The notes under the pieces: generated by a model
The model's input: the letters and a program-made list of their open reading frames with translations, nothing else
Database searches by the model: none
What the model was told of the DNA's origin: nothing
NCBI RefSeq assembly: GCF_024178315.1
Contig: NZ_JAMZIK010000001.1
Coordinates: forward strand, 31,010-95,009
Length of the DNA: 64,000 nucleotides
DNA from: Siccirubricoccus soli
Lineage (GTDB): Bacteria; Pseudomonadota; Alphaproteobacteria; Acetobacterales; Acetobacteraceae
Direction of reading: 5' to 3'
Position numbers and translations under genes: made by a program
Shown: positions 17,454 to 26,040 of the stretch, in pieces
Layout: every line of letters begins with the position of its first letter
Numbering within the stretch: the stretch's first letter is position 1

Positions 17454-19070
17454 CTACACGGATCGCAGCCGCTGGCGCAGCTCGAATTTTTGGATCTTGC
17501 CGGTGGAGGTCTTGGGCAGCGGGCCGAAGCTGACGCGCTTCGGGCATTTGAAATGCGCCAGCCGGTTGCGGCACCAGGCGATGATCTCCGCCTCGGTCGG
17601 CGGGTTCGCCGCATCCACCGGGGTGACGAAGGCGTGCGGCACTTCGCCCCACTTCTCATCAGGCGCCGCCACCACCGCGGCTTCCATCACGCCGGGATGG
17701 GCATAGAGCACCTCCTCCACCTCAAGGGTCGAGATGTTCTCCCCGCCGCTGATGACGATGTCCTTGGCGCGGTCCTTCACCTCGATATAGCCATCCGGGT
17801 GCATAACGCCGAGATCGCCGGTGTGGAACCAGCCGCCGGCGAAAGCGGCTTCGTTGGCCTTCGGGTTGCGCAGATAGCCCTTCATCACCGTATTGCCGCG
17901 CAGCATCACCTCGCCGAGCGTCGCGCCATCCGCGGGCACCGGGGCCATGGTGGCGGGGTCCAGCACCGCGGCTTCTTCCAGCATCGGATGATTCACGCCC
18001 TGGCGGGCCATGAAGGCGGATTTCTCGGGCAGTGGCATCTCATCGAGTCCGGGCTGCCAGAGGCAGATGGTGGCGGGACCGTAGCACTCCGTCAGGCCAT
18101 AGAGATGCGTCACGGCGAAGCCCATCGCCTCCATCCCGGCGATGACGGTGGAGGGCGGCGCGGCGCCGCCGGTGGCGATGGCGACGGAATGGGGCAGGGG
18201 CCGCTTCTTCTCGGCCGGAGCGTGGATCAGCATGGTCAGCACCACGGGCGCCGCGCACATATGCGTCACGCCATGCTCCGCGATGGCGGCGAAGATGGCC
18301 CCGGCCTCCACGCGACGCAGGCAGACATGGGTGCCGCCCTGGAGCGTGACGGCCCAGGTATAGGTCCAGCCGTTGCAGTGGAACATCGGCAGCGTCCAGA
18401 GATAGACGCTGCGCGGCGTGAGGTTGAAGGCCAGCGCGTTGCCGCTGGCGTTGAGATAGGCGCCGCGATGATGAGCGACGACGCCCTTCGGGTCCCCGGT
18501 GGTGCCGGAGGTGTAGGAGAGGGAGATCGCCTCCCACTCATCCCCCGGCAGGCGCCAGGGCACATCCGGGTCGCCGCCGGCGAGGAAGGCCTCGTACTCC
18601 ATGCCGCCCAGGCGCTCCGACCCTGGGGCCTCGCTGTCCACGATGTCGATCAGCACGGGCGCGTCCGGTACATCCGCCAGCGCGAGGCAAGCGGTGGGCG
18701 CCCATTCGCTGTCCACCAGGAAGGCGCGGGCCTTGGAATGCCGCAGGATGAAGCCGATGGAGGCGGCATCCAGCCGGATGTTGATGGTGCAGAGCACGGC
18801 GCCGGCCAGCGGCACACCGTAATGCGCCTCCAGCATCTCCGGCGTGTTCGGCGCCAGGATGGCGACGACATCGCCGGGCTTCACCCCGGCGCGGCCCAGC
18901 GCCGAGGCCAGCCGCCGTGCCCGTTCCGCCATCTGCGCGTAGGTATACCGCCGCGCCCCATGGATGACGGCAATGCGGTGCGGGTAGATGCGCGCCGCCC
19001 GCGCCAGGAAGGAGAGCGGCGAGAGCGGGACGTGGTTGGCGCTCAGCCGGGGAAGGTCGGCGTCATCCAC
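17454..19070 (-). CDS. Acyl-CoA synthetase (AMP-forming), fatty-acyl/aryl-CoA ligase
   Basis: 538 residues. Activates a carboxylic acid to its CoA thioester through an acyl-AMP. The P-loop-like A3 motif SYTSGTTGDPKGVV (about residues 175-188), the A5 region YGLTECYGPAT, the A7 hinge FHTGDLGVMHPDGYIEVKDR and the C-terminal lysine region TSTGKIQKFELR are all present. The start is GTG at 19070 (GTGGATGACGCC), overlapping the stop of the acyl-CoA dehydrogenase gene by 8 bp. With the dehydrogenase and SDR it forms a beta-oxidation-like unit. Confidence 0.92.
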   Translation of the reverse strand: MDDADLPRLSANHVPLSPLSFLARAARIYPHRIAVIHGARRYTYAQMAERARRLASALGRAGVKPGDVVAILAPNTPEMLEAHYGVPLAGAVLCTINIRLDAASIGFILRHSKARAFLVDSEWAPTACLALADVPDAPVLIDIVDSEAPGSERLGGMEYEAFLAGGDPDVPWRLPGDEWEAISLSYTSGTTGDPKGVVAHHRGAYLNASGNALAFNLTPRSVYLWTLPMFHCNGWTYTWAVTLQGGTHVCLRRVEAGAIFAAIAEHGVTHMCAAPVVLTMLIHAPAEKKRPLPHSVAIATGGAAPPSTVIAGMEAMGFAVTHLYGLTECYGPATICLWQPGLDEMPLPEKSAFMARQGVNHPMLEEAAVLDPATMAPVPADGATLGEVMLRGNTVMKGYLRNPKANEAAFAGGWFHTGDLGVMHPDGYIEVKDRAKDIVISGGENISTLEVEEVLYAHPGVMEAAVVAAPDEKWGEVPHAFVTPVDAANPPTEAEIIAWCRNRLAHFKCPKRVSFGPLPKTSTGKIQKFELRQRLRSV

Positions 19071-20268
19071 GGTGCACCCCCCATTGGAAGAAGTCCTTGC
19101 CCTGGCGGCGGAGGAAATTCGCCAGCACCATGCGGTGCACCTCAGAGGCGCCATCCACCAGCCGCGCCTGGCGGGCATAGCGGTACATCCACTCGATAGG
19201 CGTATCCTTGGAATAGCCGCGGGCGCCGAGCAATTGCAGTGCCGTGTCCACGGCCTTGTGCAGCGCATCCGCGGCGACGATCTTCGCCATGGAGATCTCC
19301 TTCCGCGCCAGGCTGCCATTGTCCAGCAGCCAGGCGGCGCGCATGGTCAGCAGCCGGCCGATGTCCAGCTCCATCGCCGCCTGGCCGACCATCTGCTGCA
19401 CGCTCTCCTTCTCGGCCAGCGTCGTGCCGAAGCTGCGGCGTTGCTCGATATGCGCGGAGGCGATTTCCAGCGCCCGCCGCCCCATGCCGGTCCAGCGCAT
19501 GCAATGGGTGAGGCGGGCGGGACCGAGGCGGATCTGGGTGACGCGAAGCCCGTCCCCCACCCCCATCAGCACGTTGTCGTCCGTCACCTCCAGCCCGTCG
19601 AATTCCAGCTCGCAATGCCCGCCATGCTCCTCCGGCCCCATGATCGGGATGCGGCGGATGATGCGCCAGCCGGGCTGGTCCGCGTGGAAGAGGAAGGCGG
19701 TGAGGCCGTTGCGCGGATCATCCGAGGTGCGCGCCATGAGGATGAAGTGCTTCGCTTCCCCGGCGCCGGTGATGAAGTGCTTGCGGCCGGTGATGACCCA
19801 GCGGTCGCCCTTCCGCTCCGCCTTGGTGAGGGTCATCGAAGGGTCGCTGCCGGCGCCGTTCGGCTCCGTCATGGCGAAGCTGCTCTGCACCTCGCCATCG
19901 ATGATGGGTTGCAGCCAGCGCTCCTTCTGCGCCTCCGTGCCCACCATGTTCAGCACGCGCATATTGCCGTCATCCGGCGCCGCGCCATGGAACACCACGG
20001 GGCCGAAGATGCTGCGGTTCATCTCTTCATAGCAGGCGGCAAGGCCGACCATAGGCAGGCCACCGCCGCCCCGCTCCTGCGGCATCTGCAACGCCCAAAG
20101 CCCTTCCGCCTTGGCCTCCGCCCGCAGCTTCTCCAGCAGCGGCTTGGCGATGTTCTCGTGTTCGTCATAGCTCGCCGGGTCGGCTTCCAGCGGGATCAGC
20201 TTGCGCTCGACGAAGTCGCGGATGCGCTGCGCGATCTCGGTGATCTCGGGGGAGAGGCTGAAATCCAT
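19063..20268 (-). CDS. Acyl-CoA dehydrogenase
   Basis: 401 residues. FAD enzyme introducing a double bond next to an acyl-CoA thioester. It carries SSFAMTEPNGAGSDPSMTLT (FAD/substrate loop), RWVITGRKHFITGAGEAKHF and the C-terminal YSKDTPIEWMYRYARQARLV region. Start at 20268 (MDFSLSPEITEIAQRIRDF) is the family start. Overlaps the ligand-activating CoA synthetase gene downstream and follows the SDR gene by 13 bp. Confidence 0.93.
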   Translation of the reverse strand: MDFSLSPEITEIAQRIRDFVERKLIPLEADPASYDEHENIAKPLLEKLRAEAKAEGLWALQMPQERGGGGLPMVGLAACYEEMNRSIFGPVVFHGAAPDDGNMRVLNMVGTEAQKERWLQPIIDGEVQSSFAMTEPNGAGSDPSMTLTKAERKGDRWVITGRKHFITGAGEAKHFILMARTSDDPRNGLTAFLFHADQPGWRIIRRIPIMGPEEHGGHCELEFDGLEVTDDNVLMGVGDGLRVTQIRLGPARLTHCMRWTGMGRRALEIASAHIEQRRSFGTTLAEKESVQQMVGQAAMELDIGRLLTMRAAWLLDNGSLARKEISMAKIVAADALHKAVDTALQLLGARGYSKDTPIEWMYRYARQARLVDGASEVHRMVLANFLRRQGKDFFQWGVHRG

Positions 20269-20281
20269 CGGAGCTGGGGTC

Positions 20282-21049
20282 CTAGAGCGCGTTGACGGAA
20301 TGGCCGCCATCCACCGCCAGCACCGCGCCGGTCATGTGCGCGCCGGCGGCGGAGGCGAGGAGGAGCAGCGGGCCGGTAAGGTCCTCGGGCTGACCCAGGC
20401 GGCGCTGCGGCACGCGTTTGACCACGGCCTGCCCGGCCTCCGAGGCGAAGAACTCACGGTTGATCGGCGTCTCGATATAGCCGGGGCAGAGGGCGTTCAC
20501 GCGGATGCCGTGCCGTGCCCATTCCACCGCGAGCTGCTTGGTGAGCTGCACCAGCCCGGCCTTGGAGGCGGTGTAGCCGGCGACGCCCATCAGGATGCGC
20601 AGGCCGCCGATGGAGGCGATGTTGATGATGCTGCCGGGGCGCTTCGCCGCCACCAGCCGGCGCGCCGCCTCTCCCGCCACCAGGAAGCAGCCGCGGAGAT
20701 TGACCTCCATCACGCTGTCCCAGTCCTCGGCGGTCTGCTGCAGGGCCGGCTTGGTGACGGCGATGCCGGCATTGTTCACCAGGATGTCGCAGGGGCCGAA
20801 AGCAGCCTCCGCGGCATCGAAGGCCGCGGCGATGCTGGCGGGGGCTGTCACATCCAGCGGCACGGCCAGGGCACCTTCCCCGAGCTCCGCCGCCAGTGCA
20901 GCCAGGGCCTCCGCCCGCCGGGCTGCCAGGACCACCCGGGCGCCCGCCGCATGCAGCACCCGGGCGAAATGCGCCCCGAGCGCGCCCGAGGCGCCGGTGA
21001 CGAAAGCCGTCTGGCCGGCCAGCGAAAACAACGACGCCGGATCGTTCAT
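20282..21049 (-). CDS. Short-chain dehydrogenase/reductase
   Basis: 255 residues. NAD(P)-dependent oxidoreductase. Cofactor motif TGASGALGAHFA (about residues 17-28), NNAG in DILVNNAGIAVTKPA, and the catalytic YTASKAGLVQLTK (Tyr-xxx-Lys). The ATG at 21049 has GGGAGG at ideal spacing. First gene of the ligase/dehydrogenase unit; probably acts on a 3-hydroxyacyl intermediate. Confidence 0.92.
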   Translation of the reverse strand: MNDPASLFSLAGQTAFVTGASGALGAHFARVLHAAGARVVLAARRAEALAALAAELGEGALAVPLDVTAPASIAAAFDAAEAAFGPCDILVNNAGIAVTKPALQQTAEDWDSVMEVNLRGCFLVAGEAARRLVAAKRPGSIINIASIGGLRILMGVAGYTASKAGLVQLTKQLAVEWARHGIRVNALCPGYIETPINREFFASEAGQAVVKRVPQRRLGQPEDLTGPLLLLASAAGAHMTGAVLAVDGGHSVNAL

Positions 21050-21116
21050 GCGCATCCTCCCGGATGGCATATGGCCATTCCCGGGAAGGGGGCGCAAGCC
21101 GAGGCGGCCGCCCCCT

Positions 21117-22079
21117 TCAGCCCGGGGTCAGCTTCATGGCGGAGACGACCGGCGCCATGCGCGCGATATCCGCCGCCAGCAGGGCGGAGGCGGCCTTGGG
21201 GGAGGAGTCCGGCCAGGGTTCGCAGCCCACGCCGGCCAAGCGCTGGGCGAAGCTGGGCTCGGCGATCGCCTGCCTTGCTGCATCCTGCAGCGTGGCCATC
21301 ACTTCGGGCGGCGTGCCGGGGCGGGCGAAGAGGATCTGGTAGACCGTCATGTCATAGCCGGCGATCCCGGCTTCGGCGAGGCTAGGCAGGCCAGGCACCA
21401 GGGCGGAGGCGCTCTCCGTGGAGACGGCGAGGCCTCGCACCCGGCCGTCCCGGATCAGCGGCAGCAGCATGGTCGGGCTGTCGATGGTGAGCTGGACCCG
21501 CCCGGCGACGAGGTCCTGCACCGAGGCCGCGGCGGCGCGGTAGGGCACGATGGTGAAGGTGACGCCGGCGCGCTGGCGGAACTGCTCCCCTGCCATGTGG
21601 TTGCTGCCGCCGGGGTTGGCGGCGCCGTAATTCGCCTTCTCCCCCTCCGCCTTCAGCCAGGCGAGAAGTTCCGGCACGTCGCGCGCCGGCACCGCCGGGT
21701 GCACCGCCAGGACAAAGGGCTGCCGCGCGACCAGGGCGAGGGGGATGAAATCCGCCACGGGATCAAAGGGGATCTGCGGGTAGATCGCTTTCATCACCGC
21801 ATGGTTGTTGGTGGCGATGAAAAGCGTGTAGCCATCGGCCGGGCTGCGCTGGAAGGCGGCGGCGCCCACCGTGCTGCCCGCCCCGGGGATGTTCTCCGCC
21901 ACCACCGGCCGGCCAAGGATGGCGGCCATCCCCTCTGCCAGGATGCGGCCGACGATGTCGGTAACGCCAGCGACGGCGACGGGAATGACGAGCCGAACGG
22001 GACGGCTGGGGAATCGCTCCTGTGCGGCGGCGGCGAAGGGCGTGAGGAGCGGGGCGGCGAGCAGGGATCGGCGCAGCAT
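21117..22079 (-). CDS. Bug-family tripartite tricarboxylate transporter substrate-binding protein
   Basis: 320 residues. Signal peptide MLRRSLLAAPLLTPFAAAAQ, then FPSRPVRLVIPVAVAGVTDIV, VVAENIPGAGSTVGAAAF and YTLFIATNNHAVMKAIYP, all typical Bug blocks. An upstream in-frame ATG at 22106 exists, but 22079 gives the better signal peptide and has CAGGA upstream. Likely the receptor for the acid handled by the ligase unit downstream. Confidence 0.92.
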   Translation of the reverse strand: MLRRSLLAAPLLTPFAAAAQERFPSRPVRLVIPVAVAGVTDIVGRILAEGMAAILGRPVVAENIPGAGSTVGAAAFQRSPADGYTLFIATNNHAVMKAIYPQIPFDPVADFIPLALVARQPFVLAVHPAVPARDVPELLAWLKAEGEKANYGAANPGGSNHMAGEQFRQRAGVTFTIVPYRAAAASVQDLVAGRVQLTIDSPTMLLPLIRDGRVRGLAVSTESASALVPGLPSLAEAGIAGYDMTVYQILFARPGTPPEVMATLQDAARQAIAEPSFAQRLAGVGCEPWPDSSPKAASALLAADIARMAPVVSAMKLTPG

Positions 22080-22126
22080 GGCGGATGGTCCTGAGGGGAA
22101 TTGCATGCTCTAGATCTTATGTTTCC

Positions 22127-22174
22127 AGAGCAAGAAATCCGATCAGGTGATTCCGCCTAATCGGATATTGCTCT
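22127..22174. repeat. Interrupted palindrome in divergent promoter region (AGAGCA class)
   Basis: Arms AGAGCAA / TTGCTCT and, inside them, ATCCGAT / ATCGGAT, separated by short bulges. Sits in a locally AT-rich gap between divergent genes, so it could be a regulator site as well as a dispersed repeat. Confidence 0.6.
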
Positions 22175-22199
22175 AGCAAGCCCCACGCCGGAGCGTGCC

Positions 22200-23102
22200 A
22201 TGCCGACCATCACCTTGCAGGAACCTTTCCGCGGCGTCTTCTACGCCCCCTTCTACGCGGCGCTGGCGCGTGGCGATTATGCGGCGGAGGGGGTGGAGGT
22301 GGTGCTGCGCAGCGGCACCATCCCGGCAAATGCCAAGGATGCGGTGCTGGCGGGGGTGGCGGACCTCGCCTGGGGCGGGCCGATGCGCATCCTGCTGGCG
22401 CATGAGGCCGACCCTGGCAGCCCCCTGCGCAATTTCGGCGCGGTGGTGATGCGGGACCCGTTCTGCCTGCTGGGCCGCACGCCGCGGCCGGATTTCCGCC
22501 TGTCCGAGCTGGCGAGGCTGACGCTGGGCAGCGTGTCCGAAGTGCCGACGCCCTGGTGGACCCTGCAGGAGGACATCCGACAGGCGGGGCTGGACCCGAC
22601 CACGGTGCGGCGGGTGACGGACCAGGGCATGGCGGCGAATCTGGACGCGCTGGTGGAGGGGCGGCTGGAGGTGGCGCAGCTCTTCGAGCCCTTCATCACC
22701 CTGGCGGAGGACCGCGGCTGCCATGTCTGGTACGCGGCGGCCTCCCGCGGCGTGACGGGCTACACCACCTTCACCACCACGACGGACATGCTGCAATCGC
22801 GACACGCCGAGTTCAAGGCGATGATCCGCGGCCTGGCGAAGACCCTGGCCTGGGTGGCGGCGAACCCGCCGGAGGCCCTGGCCGAGAGCATCGCAGCCTA
22901 TTTCCCCGATTTGCCCCAGCCGCTGCTGGCGCGCTGCCTGGCACGCTACAAGACGTTGGGGATCTGGACGCAGGATCCCTTCTACCCGGAGGAAGCCTTC
23001 GCCCGGCTGGAGCATGCGATGTCCACGGCGGGTGCCATCACCCGGAAGCCGGGCTTCGCACGGACGGCGGACAACCGGATCGTCGCGGAGGCGCTGGGTT
23101 AG
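22200..23102 (+). CDS. NMT1/THI5-like ABC substrate-binding protein without signal peptide
   Basis: 300 residues. Resembles the nitrate/sulfonate/thiamine-precursor binding proteins (FYAPFYAALARGDYAAEGVEV, then GVADLAWGGPMRILLAH and LEVAQLFEPFITLAEDRG). It begins MPTITLQEPFRGVFYAPF, directly with the first strand and no signal peptide, which is unusual for a periplasmic protein; it may act in the cytoplasm or the leader may be lost. No permease or ATPase nearby. It meets the CobW gene end to end, 4 bp overlap. Confidence 0.82.
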   Translation: MPTITLQEPFRGVFYAPFYAALARGDYAAEGVEVVLRSGTIPANAKDAVLAGVADLAWGGPMRILLAHEADPGSPLRNFGAVVMRDPFCLLGRTPRPDFRLSELARLTLGSVSEVPTPWWTLQEDIRQAGLDPTTVRRVTDQGMAANLDALVEGRLEVAQLFEPFITLAEDRGCHVWYAAASRGVTGYTTFTTTTDMLQSRHAEFKAMIRGLAKTLAWVAANPPEALAESIAAYFPDLPQPLLARCLARYKTLGIWTQDPFYPEEAFARLEHAMSTAGAITRKPGFARTADNRIVAEALG

Positions 23103-24073
23103 CTGTCCCGCACCTCCGCCTCGATGGCGGCCAGCAGCCGGGCTGGCAGGTGCCGGGGGATGCCCTCGCCGATCAGCACGATCCGGCTATGGCGGTCCGT
23201 GCCCGGCCAGGCATCCAGCCATTCCAGCGGGTGCAGCAGGTGCTGCACGGCGTGCAGGGCGACGGGTTTCTCCGGCGCCTCCGCCAGCGCCACCAGCCCT
23301 TTCAGTCGCAGCAGGCGCGGGCCGCAATGCTCCACCAGCCCCTGTAGCCAAAGCGTCAGGGCCAGGGCCGGGATCGGCGCCTCCCGCTCCAGCACGATGC
23401 TCGCCACGCCCTCGGTGTGGCGGGCATTCGCCTCCAGGAATGCGGGCAGGCTGCCGGGAGCGAAGAGCCACTCGGGGTCCACTTCGCCATGCGCCGCAAC
23501 CCGGCGCGGCGCGGCCGGGTTCAGCGCTGCCAGCGCCGTCTCCAGCGTCGCCGGCACCGGTGCCAGGTCGGTCTTGGTCAGCAGCAGCCGGTCGGCCAGC
23601 ATGACCTGGCGCTGGGCCTCCGGATGGCGTTCCAGCACCGCCGCGCCGGTTGCCGCATCCACCAGCGTTGCCACCGACTGCAGACGGTGTCCCGCCGCCA
23701 CCCGTTCATCCGCCATCAGCGCATGCAGGATGGGGGCGGGGTCGGCCAGGCCGGAGGTCTCGATCACCACCCGCGCGTAGGCCGGCACCTCCGCCGCGGC
23801 GCGGCGCCGGGCCAGGTCCAGCAGCGTCTCCGTCAGGTCGCTGCGCACCACGCAGCAGAGGCAGCCGGTGGAGACGCTGATCAGCATGTCCTCGCTGGCG
23901 GCGATCAGGTCATGGTCGAGCGGCACCTCGCCGAACTCGTTCACGATGACGGCGCTGTCGGCAAAGCGGGGGTCCCGCAGCACGCGCTTCAGCAGCGTCG
24001 TCTTGCCGGCGCCGAGAAAGCCCGTGACGACGCAGACGGGAAGGCGTCCCTCCGGCGCCGCAATCGGGCTCAT
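23099..24073 (-). CDS. CobW/P47K-family GTP-binding metallochaperone
   Basis: 324 residues. G3E GTPase that delivers metal to client enzymes. P-loop GFLGAGKTTLLKRVL (about residues 17-31), the metal-binding CxCC motif STGCLCCVVRSDL, ETSGLADPAPILHAL (switch II region) and the guanine motif LTKTDLAP. The C-terminal CobW_C domain follows from about residue 225. The gene overlaps a small gene and lies downstream of the zinc hydantoinase gene, so a role in metallating that enzyme is a reasonable inference. Confidence 0.93.
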   Translation of the reverse strand: MSPIAAPEGRLPVCVVTGFLGAGKTTLLKRVLRDPRFADSAVIVNEFGEVPLDHDLIAASEDMLISVSTGCLCCVVRSDLTETLLDLARRRAAAEVPAYARVVIETSGLADPAPILHALMADERVAAGHRLQSVATLVDAATGAAVLERHPEAQRQVMLADRLLLTKTDLAPVPATLETALAALNPAAPRRVAAHGEVDPEWLFAPGSLPAFLEANARHTEGVASIVLEREAPIPALALTLWLQGLVEHCGPRLLRLKGLVALAEAPEKPVALHAVQHLLHPLEWLDAWPGTDRHSRIVLIGEGIPRHLPARLLAAIEAEVRDS

Positions 24074-24360
24074 GCCTCCGGCAACGCGACCCTGGCGCGC
24101 CGCGCTTCCCCTTCGCCGGCGCCTACCGCATTGCGCAACCCGCGCAGCAGGCCGAGCACCGAGGTGCAGGGCCGCCTCTGCCCCGGCCGTTCGAGCCACC
24201 AGCGGATCGGCCGGTCGGCTGGCTCCGCCGCATGCACGCTGAGCGGCGTGCCATCCGGTGCCGCCAGCGCCACCCTACCTTCCACCACGCGGACCTTCCC
24301 CGGCACCTGCCACAGCGCCAGGGCGTCGGAGATCAGGTCGCGCAGCTCCGGCGGCGTCAC
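24070..24360 (-). CDS. Small unrecognised protein between hydantoinase and CobW GTPase genes
   Basis: 96 residues starting with GTG at 24360, overlapping the hydantoinase stop (GTGA); its own stop overlaps the CobW start (ATGA). It reads VTPPELRDLISDALALWQVP, then VRVVEGRVALAAPDG, RPIRWWLERPGQRRPCTS and LLRGLRNAVGAG. No known domain, signal or membrane segment recognised. The tight coupling on both sides argues that it is real and works with its neighbours. Confidence 0.75.
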   Translation of the reverse strand: MTPPELRDLISDALALWQVPGKVRVVEGRVALAAPDGTPLSVHAAEPADRPIRWWLERPGQRRPCTSVLGLLRGLRNAVGAGEGEARRARVALPEA

Positions 24361-25787
24361 AGCGCCGCGCCGGCGCGGATCTCTTCTGGCACCTTGCGGG
24401 AGAGCCAGGTGCCGCCCCGGTCGTCGCCCAGCCACTTGTCGCCCTCCACCACCACCTTGCCGCGCAGGATGGTCATGGAAGGCCAGGCATTCACCTCGCG
24501 CCCTTCCCAGGGCGAGTAGTCGCTCTCATGCATCACCTCGGCCCGCACGGTGCGCTTCAGCGCCGGGTCCAGGATGCAGATATCCGCATCCGCCCCCGGT
24601 GCGATGCAGCCCTTGCGCGGATAGAGCCCCATGATCCGCGCTGCATTGGTGGAGACGGCATCGACGAATTGCCGCAGCGTGAAGCGGCGCTTGCCGACCA
24701 TCTCCGAATACATCACCGCCACCCGCGGCTCGACGCCGGAATTGCCGCCGGTGGTGTCGTCGATCTGCTTGCCCTGGGTCTTCACCGCCAGGGAGCAGCA
24801 GAGCTCATCCGTCGCCACGCAATTGATGCTGCCATCCATCGCGCCACGCCACAGCTCATCCTGGTCCGCCTGGGATTTGAGCGAGGGGTAGGTGTGGTAG
24901 ATCTGCCCGTTCGGGCGCTTGTAGTCCTCCTGGGTGTAGAGCATGTACTGGTGCAGGCTCTCGCCATAGACGGGCTGGTTCTTGCCCCGCGCGGCGCGGA
25001 TGGCGTGCACGCCATTGGCCGCCGAGACATGCAGCATGTAGAGCGCGGTGCCCGGCACATGCTCCGCCAGACGCAGGACGCGGCGGAAGGAGAGGTCTTC
25101 CGAAAGGGTGTTGTGCACCTCCGCCATGTTCTCGAAGCCGGTGCGGCCCTCGCGGAACAGCTTGGCGTACATGTGCATGACGATGTCGTTGTCCTCGGCA
25201 TGGATGACGCCGAGGCCGCCCTTCTTCGCCAGCACCTGGAAGACTTCCCAGATATCGCCGAAATCCACCATCCGTCCCTTGCGGCTCGGGGTGATGTCGG
25301 TGGTGAAGATCTTCACCGAGGCGTGGCCCGCCTCGATCGCCTCGCCGAGCTGGGCCGGGATCTCGGGCGGCAGGTCGCCCTCCACCATGGTGTGCAGCGC
25401 CCAGTCGCAGGGCGAGCCATCCTCGCGCCACTGGGCCATCCGCTCCTCGATGGCGCCCTGCACGGTCTTGCCATGGGTCCAGCGGGTGAAGTCGATGATG
25501 GTGGTGGTGCCGCCGAACAGCGCGGCCTTGCCGACCACGCTCGGCCCCTTGGTGTATTCGATGGCGCCGCCCGGGCCATAGGTGGGCCAGAGGCAATGGG
25601 TGTGCGGATCGATGCCGCCCGGCATCACGATCTTGCCTATGGCGTCGATCCGCCGGGCATTGGCGGAGAGCGGGAAGGCACCGCGCTCGGCGATGGCCAC
25701 CACCTTCTCGCCCGAAATGGCAACATCGGCCGGGCCGATACTGTGCGGCGTGACGACGCAATCCCCGGAGATGACCAGATCGACCAT
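24357..25787 (-). CDS. Dihydropyrimidinase / D-hydantoinase
   Basis: 476 residues, the normal length for a cyclic amidohydrolase of the DHP/hydantoinase type, a binuclear zinc enzyme opening dihydropyrimidine or hydantoin rings. Metal motif MPGGIDPHTHCLWP (HxH), the carbamylated lysine region HASVKIFTTDIT, GVIHAEDNDIVMHMY and YMLHVSAANGVHAI are present. C-terminal GCIAPGADADICILDP closes the small beta domain. ATG at 25787. Operon with the small protein and CobW GTPase. Confidence 0.93.
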   Translation of the reverse strand: MVDLVISGDCVVTPHSIGPADVAISGEKVVAIAERGAFPLSANARRIDAIGKIVMPGGIDPHTHCLWPTYGPGGAIEYTKGPSVVGKAALFGGTTTIIDFTRWTHGKTVQGAIEERMAQWREDGSPCDWALHTMVEGDLPPEIPAQLGEAIEAGHASVKIFTTDITPSRKGRMVDFGDIWEVFQVLAKKGGLGVIHAEDNDIVMHMYAKLFREGRTGFENMAEVHNTLSEDLSFRRVLRLAEHVPGTALYMLHVSAANGVHAIRAARGKNQPVYGESLHQYMLYTQEDYKRPNGQIYHTYPSLKSQADQDELWRGAMDGSINCVATDELCCSLAVKTQGKQIDDTTGGNSGVEPRVAVMYSEMVGKRRFTLRQFVDAVSTNAARIMGLYPRKGCIAPGADADICILDPALKRTVRAEVMHESDYSPWEGREVNAWPSMTILRGKVVVEGDKWLGDDRGGTWLSRKVPEEIRAGAAL

Positions 25788-25896
25788 GGCTTCGCCCCTC
25801 TTTGCCGCAGCAGGATGCTGCGGCGGAATGGCGTGAGCCGCAAGCCCTGGCCGATGGGTTGAGGAAGGGCGCTACCCTCCCTCAAACTCCCGCCCG

Positions 25897-26013
25897 CCAA
25901 GGGCCGCAAGGCCCTTGGAACCCTTGAGTCGGCAGGCTGAACTGTCGGGCCTTAAACTAAGGGTCTCCAAAGGCCCTTCGGCCTTTGGCGGGATCGGACG
26001 CACTGCGTCCGAT
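25897..26013. terminator. Cluster of three perfect hairpins
   Basis: Three successive palindromes lie 27-144 bp downstream of the 2-hydroxyacid dehydrogenase stop: CCAAGGGCC/GGCCCTTGG with loop GCAA (25897-25918), CCAAAGGCC/GGCCTTTGG with loop CTTC (25967-25988), and ATCGGACGCA/TGCGTCCGAT with a single central base (25993-26013). They probably end its transcript before the hydantoinase operon; the first two are similar enough to be a repeated element. Confidence 0.75.
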
Positions 26014-26040
26014 GTGAGGGCGGGCAGAGCCCCTCTCGAT

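Noticed and set aside
16287..19199. Forward-strand open frame of 970 codons
   Set aside because: Antisense shadow of the Bug protein and acyl-CoA ligase genes, both of which have full sets of family motifs.
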